Assembly: GCA_030528965.1 (NCBI GenBank)
Contig: JAUMXS010000033.1
Location: 1-12,503, forward strand
DNA length: 12,503 bases
Source of the DNA: Eubacteriales bacterium
Lineage (GTDB): Bacteria > Bacillota > Clostridia > Oscillospirales > Oscillospiraceae
Direction: 5' to 3'
Made by a program: the position numbers and the translations under genes. The notes under the pieces are model-generated. The model was not told the DNA's origin and did not search any database. It saw nothing but the letters and a program-made list of their open reading frames with translations. This document shows, in pieces, positions 1 to 7,100 of this stretch (the first letter of the stretch is position 1; each line of letters starts with the position of its first letter).

Positions 1-2
1 TG

Positions 3-878
3 GTCAACTTCAAAACCCGCAAGCAGTCGTACAGAAGCAAAAAGAAACTCGAAAATCCTCCCGATCAATGGAAGATTTTCGAGAACACCCATGAAGCCAT
101 TATTGACGAAGAAACCTTTGCCCGTGTGCAGGAACTTCGCAAGAACAAACGCAGACCCGCCAGAACAGGCAAGACCAATATGTTCTCCGGTCTCGTCCGC
201 TGTGCCGATTGCGGTGAGAAATTGTACTACTGCACCAGCAACAGTTTTGAAACCAGACAAGATCACTTCGTATGCTCCACTTCCCGTAAAAAGGGCAAGG
301 AAGTTTGTGACACCCACTTCATCCGTGCTGTGGTACTGGAAGAAGGTACACTCCAACACATGAGGTTGGTAATCCAATGTGTTGCCGATTACGAGGATGC
401 GTTCCGCAGAGCGTTGGGCGCAAAGCGAAGCGAGGAAGCAAAGAAAGAGCTTTCTGCCAAGAAGCGAACCTTGCAGAAATCCGAAAACCGTCTGGCGGAA
501 CTGGACAGGTTGTTCAAGCGTATTTATGAGGATATGGTCAACGGAAAACTGTCCGAAGCTCGTTTTCAGATGTTGTCTGATGATTATGAGCAGGAGCAGG
601 CAGACCTGAGAGCCAAGATTGAAATGCTTGAAAACGAAATACAGAATCAAGAAGATCAAGCGGAGAATGTTGATAGGTTTATCCGACAGGCAAAGAAATA
701 CCTGTACTTGGAGAAGCTGACACCCACCATTCTGAACGATATGGTCAACGCCGTATATGTTCATGCACCGGACAAGTCCAGCGGACACCGAGTGCAGGAT
801 GTGACGATCAGCTACAACTATATCGGCATACTCCCCGCCAATTTACTCTATGACGTTATGAACGGAAAAGCGGCGTGA
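3..878 (+). CDS. Large serine recombinase, C-terminal part (5' end outside window)
   Basis: This is the last 291 residues of a large serine recombinase, the enzyme that excises and integrates conjugative or mobilisable transposons and phages. The reading frame is open from base 3 with no start, so the catalytic N-terminal domain lies upstream of the window. The first ~55 residues, with the 'IFENTHEAIIDEETFARVQ' stretch, match the end of the Recombinase domain. A zinc ribbon follows (CADCGEKLYYC, then two further Cys near bases 265-315). Next comes a long charged coiled coil (about bases 411-700) and a C-terminal segment ending YIGILPANLLYDVM, typical of the DUF4368 tail seen in the TndX/Tn4451-Tn5397 type. 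Its G+C content is visibly lower than the rest of the window, consistent with transfer. It is convergent with the 4Fe-4S gene, 78 bases away. The family call is firm; which element it belongs to is unknown. Confidence 0.93.
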   Translation, partial: VNFKTRKQSYRSKKKLENPPDQWKIFENTHEAIIDEETFARVQELRKNKRRPARTGKTNMFSGLVRCADCGEKLYYCTSNSFETRQDHFVCSTSRKKGKEVCDTHFIRAVVLEEGTLQHMRLVIQCVADYEDAFRRALGAKRSEEAKKELSAKKRTLQKSENRLAELDRLFKRIYEDMVNGKLSEARFQMLSDDYEQEQADLRAKIEMLENEIQNQEDQAENVDRFIRQAKKYLYLEKLTPTILNDMVNAVYVHAPDKSSGHRVQDVTISYNYIGILPANLLYDVMNGKAA

Positions 879-891
879 TTTCTCACGCCGC
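870..891 (+). terminator. Hairpin overlapping the recombinase stop codon
   Basis: A perfect 9-bp stem (GCGGCGTGA at 870-878, TCACGCCGC at 883-891) with a TTTC loop includes the TGA stop of the recombinase. It is not followed by a clear T-tract, so it is a weak intrinsic terminator at best. It may instead protect the transcript end or be part of the element end. Confidence 0.4.
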
Positions 892-922
892 CTTCCCGAA
901 AACATTATTATACTGTTTTATT

Positions 923-950
923 GGACCGCACCCTTTGGCGCGTCCTTTTT
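923..950 (+). terminator. Rho-independent terminator, plus strand
   Basis: The left arm GGACCGCACC (923-932) pairs with GGCGCGTCC (937-945) across a CTTT loop, with one bulged base and one G-U pair. Five T follow directly (946-950), then a further T-rich run. It ends transcription coming from the recombinase side, and lies 6 bases before the stop of the convergent 4Fe-4S gene. It may belong to the chromosome rather than to the mobile element. Confidence 0.72.
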
Positions 951-956
951 CTGTCT

Positions 957-1658
957 TTACTTCACGATTCTTCCGTCGGTCGAGATGGTCACGACCTGCA
1001 GGGGAAGAGCTTTTCCGCTCGCCTCGACAGCTCTCTTTACGGCATTCTCCAGTCCGCCGCAGCAGGGAACTTCCATACGCGTGACCGTCACGCTCCGGAT
1101 GTTGTTCCCCGCGAGAATGGCCGTCAGTTTCTCCGCATAATCCACCCCATCCAGCTTCGGGCAGCCAACCAGTGTGATGCGCCCCTTTATAAAATCCTGA
1201 TGGAAGGCACCGTAGGCATAGGCCGTACAATCCGCCGCCACCAGAAGGTCGGCGTTCTCAAAATACGGAGCCGTCAGCGGCGCCAGTTTGATCTGCACCG
1301 GCCACTGGCGCAGCTCACTCTGCTGCTTTTCCGCAGTTTCCGCGGCCGGGGCAGCATTCCCCCGCGCAATGGCGGCGGCACGCATCCCGGGACAGCCGGC
1401 AGGGACCGCCGCTCCCTGCTTTTTCCGCTTCGCCTGTCGGACCGCTTCTTCATCATAGGCAGGCGCTTCGCGCTCCTCAAAGGAGATAGCTCCCGTCGGG
1501 CAGGCAGGCAGACAGTCGCCCAGACCGTCACAGTAATTCTCCCGCGTCAGCATCGCCTTCCCGTCCACCATCTCAATGGCGCCCTCATGGCAGGCCGCCG
1601 CGCAAAGACCGCAGCCGTTGCATTTATCCCGATCGATTTTTATGATCTTTCTCAGCAC
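957..1658 (-). CDS. 4Fe-4S binding protein with ferredoxin-like N-terminus
   Basis: A 233-residue soluble iron-sulfur protein. The N-terminal ~60 residues form a two-cluster ferredoxin-like domain: C13-x2-C16-x2-C19-x3-C23 is complete, while the second motif is C43-x5-C49-x3-C53-P, lacking the usual middle cysteine (residue 46 is Leu). As far as I recall, the 'CDGLGDCLPACPTGAI' form is normal for this anaerobe family. A variable Ala-rich linker (about 75-115) follows, then a second domain with more cysteines: DC144TAYA, GC166PKLD and PC199C200GG, which may bind another metal or be redox active. There is no signal peptide or membrane segment. The start is GTG at 1658, chosen because AAAGGAGG lies about 9 bases upstream. 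The partner protein is unknown; related genes often sit near oxygen- or nitrogen-stress functions in anaerobes. It is divergent from the FAD/Rieske gene. Confidence 0.85.
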   Translation of the reverse strand: MLRKIIKIDRDKCNGCGLCAAACHEGAIEMVDGKAMLTRENYCDGLGDCLPACPTGAISFEEREAPAYDEEAVRQAKRKKQGAAVPAGCPGMRAAAIARGNAAPAAETAEKQQSELRQWPVQIKLAPLTAPYFENADLLVAADCTAYAYGAFHQDFIKGRITLVGCPKLDGVDYAEKLTAILAGNNIRSVTVTRMEVPCCGGLENAVKRAVEASGKALPLQVVTISTDGRIVK

Positions 1659-1722
1659 TGTCGCTTTCCTCCTTTGTTGTATGTCCGCAGCCGAATGACC
1701 GGCGTTTTTCTCTTCTCTGTTG

Positions 1723-1751
1723 ATTGTATGATAAATTTCCCGTCATGGCAA
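1723..1751 (-). promoter_or_regulatory. Sigma-A type promoter for the 4Fe-4S gene
   Basis: On the minus strand TTGCCA (-35, 1746-1751) and TACAAT (-10, 1723-1728) are separated by exactly 17 bases. Each matches the consensus at four or five of six positions. The start of transcription would be near 1716, giving a leader of about 58 bases before the GTG. Confidence 0.7.
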
Positions 1752-1755
1752 GTAT

Positions 1756-1769
1756 GTTGCCGCGGCAAC
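1756..1769. promoter_or_regulatory. Perfect 14-bp palindrome, probable operator
   Basis: GTTGCCGCGGCAAC is a perfect inverted repeat without a spacer. It ends 4 bases upstream of the -35 box of the 4Fe-4S promoter, centred at about -46 from the predicted start. That position fits an activator or a repressor that touches the polymerase. It does not resemble the FNR half-sites TTGAT/ATCAA. The regulator is not identified. Confidence 0.5.
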
Positions 1770-1902
1770 GCAAAAAAGCTCGCCCGGAGCATGAAAAAAA
1801 TCGCCGCCCGATCGATCGCATTTCAGACAAAACACGCAATTCTTTATTAACCGAAGAATAATCCGCCGTCTCTTTGCCACTCTATTCCCGGGAGGTGACG
1901 GC

Positions 1903-3201
1903 ATGGACTCCGTATGGACACAGACGGCGCACATACCGCGATTTGAACCTTTGACATCCGACCTGAAAACCGACGTCCTCATCATCGGAGGCGGAATGGC
2001 AGGCCTGCTTTGCGCGTATCGGCTCTCCCGCGCAGGCATCGATTATGCCCTCGTCGAAAAGGGAGAGCTGTGCGGCGGCATCACGAAAAACACCACCGCA
2101 AAGATCACGGCCCAGCACGGGCTGATCTACGACCGGCTGATCCGTCGTTTCGGGGAAGAAAAGGCCCGGCTCTATCTGGAAGCCAACCGGTCCGCGCTGG
2201 AAGATTTTCGTACGCTCAGCAGGGAATATGACTGCGATTTCGAGGAACAGGATTCCTTCGTATACTCCCTCGGCGACCGGCGGAAGATCGAAAAGGAACT
2301 TACAGCCCTGCAAAAACTGGGCGTTGACGCCGATGCCCCGGAGCATCTGCCCCTGCCGTTTTCGGTCGCGGGGGCGGTGCGCTTCCCGCGGCAGGCTCAG
2401 TTCCATCCCCTGAAATTTGCCGCCGGCATCGCCCGGGACCTCCGCATCTTTACGCATACGAAAGTGCTGGAACTGTCTCCGGGAAAGGCGGTCATAAGCG
2501 GCGGCACCATCACGGCGGGGAAGATCATCATCGCCACCCATTTCCCGTTCCTGAACAAGCACGGCGGCTATTTTCTCAAGCTGTATCAGCACCGCTCCTA
2601 TGTCCTCGCCCTCAAAAACGCCCCTTTGACAGACGGCATGTATGTGGACGAGGCAAAAAAGGGATTGTCTTTCCGACGGTATCATGACCTGCTTCTGCTG
2701 GGCGGCGGCTCCCATCACAGCGGCAAAAAGGGCGGCGGCTGGCGTGAACTGGAAAGCTTTGCCCGGGAGCATTACCCCGATGCGCAGATCGTGAGCCGCT
2801 GGGCCACACAGGACTGCATGACGCTCGACGACATCCCCTATATCGGCCCCTACGCCAAAAACACCTCCGGCCTCTATGTGGCCGCCGGTTTTAACAAATG
2901 GGGAATGACTTCCTCCATGGCCGCCGCCGGGATCCTGTCCGAACTGGTGCAGGGGAAACCCCATCCCTATGCGGAGGTATTCAGCCCCTCGCGCAGCATT
3001 CTGCGGCCGCAGCTGGCAGTAAACGCCGCCCACTCGGCGGCAGGGCTCCTCACGCCCACCGTCCCGCGCTGTCCCCACATGGGCTGCGCCCTCAAGTATA
3101 ATCCGGAGGAACATTCCTGGGACTGCCCCTGCCACGGTTCGCGCTTTTCCGAGGACGGTACGCTCATCGATAATCCGGCTACGGATGATAAGCAGCTGTA
3201 A
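1903..3201 (+). CDS. FAD-dependent oxidoreductase with C-terminal Rieske 2Fe-2S domain
   Basis: A 432-residue cytoplasmic flavoprotein of the DAO/glycine-oxidase-like fold fused to a Rieske domain, the architecture of Bacillus YhfW. The FAD-binding beta-alpha-beta motif is at 24-52 (DVLIIGGGMAG, ending at E52). The ITKNTTAKITAQHG stretch at 60-73 is typical of the family. The last ~45 residues carry the Rieske ligands C390-x-H392 and C408-x2-H411; C395 and C410 sit where the disulfide of high-potential Rieske proteins forms. The ATG is preceded by GGGAGGTGA at good spacing. No signal peptide or membrane helix is seen. The substrate is unknown; it presumably passes electrons from an organic substrate through FAD to the 2Fe-2S centre. 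The upstream promoter is not obvious: only a weak pair (TTCAGA 1822-1827, TATTAA 1845-1850) is visible. It is followed at 101 bases by a small gene and then sodC. Confidence 0.88.
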   Translation: MDSVWTQTAHIPRFEPLTSDLKTDVLIIGGGMAGLLCAYRLSRAGIDYALVEKGELCGGITKNTTAKITAQHGLIYDRLIRRFGEEKARLYLEANRSALEDFRTLSREYDCDFEEQDSFVYSLGDRRKIEKELTALQKLGVDADAPEHLPLPFSVAGAVRFPRQAQFHPLKFAAGIARDLRIFTHTKVLELSPGKAVISGGTITAGKIIIATHFPFLNKHGGYFLKLYQHRSYVLALKNAPLTDGMYVDEAKKGLSFRRYHDLLLLGGGSHHSGKKGGGWRELESFAREHYPDAQIVSRWATQDCMTLDDIPYIGPYAKNTSGLYVAAGFNKWGMTSSMAAAGILSELVQGKPHPYAEVFSPSRSILRPQLAVNAAHSAAGLLTPTVPRCPHMGCALKYNPEEHSWDCPCHGSRFSEDGTLIDNPATDDKQL

Positions 3202-3302
3202 AGCCGTTCTCCGTCTGCGCGAATCGTTTTCTTTTTTTTACGCTGTTTTCGCCGGAGAATATTGCTTTTCCGATTGGGCATGCTGATCCCGAGGTGATCC
3301 TT

Positions 3303-3563
3303 ATGGCCAAACAGGGAATGGCAAGACCCGACCGCACGCATACCCGGCCCAAAAACGAACTGCCGCCCGTCCCGGAGATCCAGGGCAAGGCAAAGCACGG
3401 TAAAAAACCCGCCCGCCCCATCATAAGCGGTACGGTCGGCGCGGAGATGAAGACCTATCACACGGATAAGCCGATCTCCGGGGCCTACCGCGCCATTGAC
3501 AATGACCTTGCGCGGGATAATCTCGAAAACGATATCCCCGCCGCCGATCTGCAGGATCTTTAA
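3303..3563 (+). CDS. Small hydrophilic protein of unknown function (86 aa)
   Basis: I cannot assign a function. The product is 86 residues, highly charged and rich in Pro and Lys in its first half (MAKQGMARPDRTHTRPKN...), with a central VPEIQGKAKHGKK segment and an acidic C-terminal end (DNDLARDNLENDIPAADLQDL begins around residue 66). It has no cysteine, no signal peptide and no membrane segment, and looks partly disordered. The ATG at 3303 is chosen over the in-frame GTG at 3294, because that GTG lies inside the ribosome binding site GAGGTGAT (3291-3298). The next gene, sodC, has almost the same translation start region. That shared initiation style and the 58-base gap suggest co-expression with sodC and perhaps the Rieske oxidoreductase. 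I have an impression that similar small proteins occur in other clostridia, which needs a search. Confidence 0.75.
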   Translation: MAKQGMARPDRTHTRPKNELPPVPEIQGKAKHGKKPARPIISGTVGAEMKTYHTDKPISGAYRAIDNDLARDNLENDIPAADLQDL

Positions 3564-3621
3564 GATGCGTCCCTTCGCACTTTCACGCTCTTTCGCATAA
3601 AATGGCGTGAGGTGATCGTAT

Positions 3622-4068
3622 ATGCGTCATTGTCAGGCACGTCCGGACGCAGCGGCCCAGATCCGGGGCGGCCCGGATGCTCCGAAGGTCTCCGGGGTCG
3701 TGCGATTCTATCAATCCTACGGGAACGTCCTTGTCGTTGCCGACATTTCCGGACTTCCGCAGGATAATCCCAGCGGCTTCTTTGCCCTGCATATCCATGA
3801 CGGGGACAGTTGTTCCGGCGATGATTTTTCACAGACCGGCAGTCATTACAACCCGGCCGGAAATGCTCATCCCATGCATGCCGGCGACCTTCCGCCGCTG
3901 ATGCTCTGCCGCGGAGGGGCACATCTCGCTGTGCGCACAGATCGTTTCCGCGTACAGGATATTCTCGGCAGGACTGTCGTCATCCACAGCGGCCCGGATG
4001 ATTTCCGGACCCAGCCCGCCGGGGCCTCCGGGGTCAAAATAGCCTGCGGCGTGATTACAAAAAATTGA
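3622..4068 (+). CDS. sodC: Cu/Zn superoxide dismutase family protein
   Basis: A 148-residue protein of the Cu/Zn superoxide dismutase family, which converts superoxide to oxygen and hydrogen peroxide. All metal ligands are visible: copper H57, H59, H75 and H122 (HIH, SHYNP, VVIH), and zinc H75, H83, H86 and D89 (HPMHAGDLPP). C64 and C142 match the structural disulfide pair. The C-terminal block ASGVKIACGVI aligns with the usual AGSRLACGVI, so the channel arginine is replaced by K139. Unlike most bacterial SodC proteins it has no signal peptide, so it is predicted to be cytoplasmic. The zinc loop is shorter than in eukaryotic enzymes. The ATG at 3622 follows GAGGTGAT at 3609-3616. It is convergent with dnaE. 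Membership of the family is clear; activity with Lys at the channel is likely but not shown. Confidence 0.9.
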   Translation: MRHCQARPDAAAQIRGGPDAPKVSGVVRFYQSYGNVLVVADISGLPQDNPSGFFALHIHDGDSCSGDDFSQTGSHYNPAGNAHPMHAGDLPPLMLCRGGAHLAVRTDRFRVQDILGRTVVIHSGPDDFRTQPAGASGVKIACGVITKN

Positions 4069-4138
4069 CCGCCGTCCCGGCGAAGCGGTCTCCGCATTCC
4101 GCAGAAACACCGCCCGCCGCCGAACAGCGGCCGTATCC

Positions 4139-4180
4139 CCCGGCAGGAAAAGAATGGTCCTTTCCTGCCGGGTCGTTTTA
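4139..4180 (+). terminator. Terminator between convergent sodC and dnaE
   Basis: A perfect 12-bp stem (CCCGGCAGGAAA at 4139-4150, TTTCCTGCCGGG at 4161-4172) with a 10-base loop is followed on the plus strand by TCGTTTTA. It fits sodC termination best. The same hairpin lies 14 bases past the dnaE stop on the other strand, where no T-tract follows, so any effect on dnaE is weaker. Confidence 0.75.
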
Positions 4181-4185
4181 TGGTT

Positions 4186-7100
4186 TTACTTAATCACCAG
4201 ATTGTCAGCGCCGTATCTCTCGCGCAGCTCCGCTTCCAACGCCTCATGTGCCAGACACAAGGCCCCGACCCGCTTTCCGCTGTCGGCAAAATACAGCACC
4301 AGCTTATCGTCCCCGGGAAACATCGTGAGCAGCAGGCCGAGATACCGCTCCTCCGCTTCATCCCATGTGGGCAGACGCAGATACAGCGTCTTTTTCCGGT
4401 CCTGTTTCTTCTCCGCGGCCGCGCCCTCACGGTCCCCGATGTCCTCACGGTCATCGGCGCTTCCGCCCTGTCTGCGCAGGTCATCCGCATCCGACGGATC
4501 CGCTTCATTTCCCACAGCCGGCCGTACCGCCGGAAGATCATCCAGCGGCGCCACCGTCTCCGCCATCAGCTGCGGTTCTTTTTCATCCCGCACCGATATG
4601 CGTCCCCGGATCAGCAGTGCGGCGTTCTCCTGCAGAAGCGCTCCGCTCGTATCCAGTACCCGCTGAAAGGCCAGCACCTCCATCTTTCCGGTGTCGTCCT
4701 CCAGCGTAACATAGCTCATCAGCGTCCCGTTGCGTGTCGTCCGCGTCTTTTGTGCCTCCACGAGGCCCGCTACTGCCACCATCTGCCCATCCTTAAACCG
4801 CGTGGGCATTCCTTCCGCGAAATCCTCCAGCACCGCACCCATCGGCACCGCGCCCGCAGCCCGCGCGCGGTCCCGGTAATCGTCCATCGGATGACCCGAG
4901 AGATACAGTCCTGTCATCTCTTTTTCCATCATCATCCGCTCGCGCCGGGAGAACTCCGGTACATCCGGCATCGGCAGGCTCGCCGGCGCCGAGTCCGGTT
5001 CCATCGAAAACATGTCGATCTGGCCTGCCACATTGCTGCGCAGTTCACTGGCCACGCCGTCCAGCAGAGGCTCCAGCACCGTCAGCAGCTGACGGCGGTT
5101 CGCTCCCATTCCGTCAAAGGCTCCCGCGCGGATCAAACTCTCCGCCGCACGCCGGTTCAGCCCGCAGGGCTGCATCCTCCGGCAGAAATCTTCCAGCGAC
5201 CGGAACGCACCGCCGGACGCCCGCTCCCGTTCCAGTTCCCGGATGAAGCTCACACCGATACCCTTCACCGCGCCCAGTCCGAATCGGATATCTCCGCCGG
5301 ATACCGTGAAGTCCGCTCCCGATTCGTTCACAGACGGCGGCAGCAGACGGATCCCCAGTTCCCGACATTCCGCTATATACTCCGCGACCTTCGTCGTGGA
5401 GTCCAGCACGCTCGTGAGCAGCGCCGCCATATATTCCCGCGGCCAGTGCCGCTTCATATATGCCGTCCGGTAGCTCACCACCGCATAGCTCACCGCGTGC
5501 GCTTTGTTGAACGCATAATTCGCAAAGTCCACGATCTCATCATAGATGCTTCCGGCCACGGCCTCAGGCACGCCGTTCGCCGCAGATCCCGGAATGCCGC
5601 GCTCCGGGTCACCGCTTATGAACGCCGTCCGCTCCGCATCGATGACATCGTGCTTTTTCTTGGACATCGCCCGGCGGATCATATCCGCCTGACCCAGCGA
5701 ATATCCCGCCAGTTTTCTGAAGATCTCGATGACCTGTTCCTGATACACGATGCAGCCGTAGGTGACTTCCAGGATCGGCTGCAGCAGTTCGTGTTTGTAC
5801 CGGATCAGACCGGGATCGTTTTTACAGGCAATAAAGCGCGGAATACTGTCCATCGGGCCGGGACGGTACAGTGCGATGATAGCCGTCACGTCCTCGATCG
5901 ACCGCGGGCCCAGGCCCGTACACACGCCCGTGATACCCGTACTTTCCAGCTGAAAAACGCCCGAAGTACGCCCCGCTGACAGCATTTCAAACACTTCTTC
6001 GTCGTCCTCCGGAACGTCCTCGATCCGGAAATCCGGCTGCGTGCGCCGCACCAGCGCCGCCGCATCCTCCAGAACCGTGAGGTTCCGCAGACCCAGAAAG
6101 TCCATCTTGAGCAGACCCAGCTCTTCCAGCGTCGTCATCGTATACTGCGTGACCACGCTCTCGTCGTTCATCGCAAGCGGTACATACTCATATACCGGCC
6201 GGCAGGTAACGACCACGCCGGCTGCATGTGTGGAGGCATGCCGCGGCATACCCTCCAGCGCCCGCGCCGTGTCGATAAGCTCCTTGATCTGTCCGTCGCT
6301 CTCATACATCTCGCGCAGGGGACGGGACAGCTTCAGCGCCTCATCCAGCGTCATTCCCGGCGCCATCGGGATCTGTTTCGCCACCGCGTCACACACCGCG
6401 TAGCTCACGCCCAGCGCCCGGCCCACATCACGAACCGCCGCCCGGGCCGCCAGCGTCCCAAAGGTCACGATCTGCGCCACATGGTCCGCACCGTATTTTT
6501 CCGACACATACTCTATGACTTCGCCGCGGCGGCGTACGCAGAAGTCTATATCGATATCCGGCATCGACACTCGTTCCGGGTTCAGAAAACGCTCAAAATA
6601 CAGGCTGTAGCGTATCGGATCCACGTCCGTGATTCCCATACAGTACGACACCACGCTGCCTGCCGCACTTCCGCGGCCCGGCCCGACCGGGATGCCGTGG
6701 GATTTGGCATAACCGATGAAATCCTGCACGATCAGGAAATAATCCACAAATCCCATCCGCCGGATCATATCCAGCTCATACATCAGCCGACGGCCCTTTT
6801 CGCCGTCCGCCGGCTCGCCCGGCCAACGCCGGCCAAAGCCTTCCAAACACCGCTTTTTCAGATATTCAAAACCGTCCGTCTCACCCTCCGGGAGACTGTA
6901 CAGCGGCAGATGATAGTGTCCGAACGAAAAGTCATAGGAACAGCGGTCGGCGATCTCCTGCGTGATGTCCGCCGCCTCCGGCAGATCCGGGTACAGCTCC
7001 CGCATCTCGTCCTCACTTTTCAGGTACAGTTCCTTCGTCTCAAACCGCATCCGGTCAGGTTCGTCCACCGTCCGGCCGGTCTGAATGCAAAGCAGCACAT

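Larger units (their letters stand above)
1..895 (+). mobile_element. Terminal part of an integrated element (ICE, mobilisable transposon or prophage)
   Basis: A DUF4368-type serine recombinase gene is normally the last or first gene of the element it moves, close to one attachment site. Here it is A+T-richer than everything after it, and housekeeping-type chromosomal genes start within 80 bases of its stop. I infer that the element extends leftward out of the window and that its junction lies somewhere about 880-960. No terminal repeat or core dinucleotide can be assigned without the other end, so the right boundary given is approximate. A recombinase remnant left by a decayed element is an alternative. 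Confidence 0.5.

Noticed and set aside
1882..3135. 417-codon frame opposite the FAD/Rieske gene
   Set aside because: It has no recognisable motif, while the plus-strand frame has complete FAD and Rieske motifs and a good ribosome binding site.
3622..4068. SodC as a catalytically dead homologue like Bacillus YojM
   Set aside because: All four copper-ligand histidines are present, unlike YojM, which lacks copper ligands.
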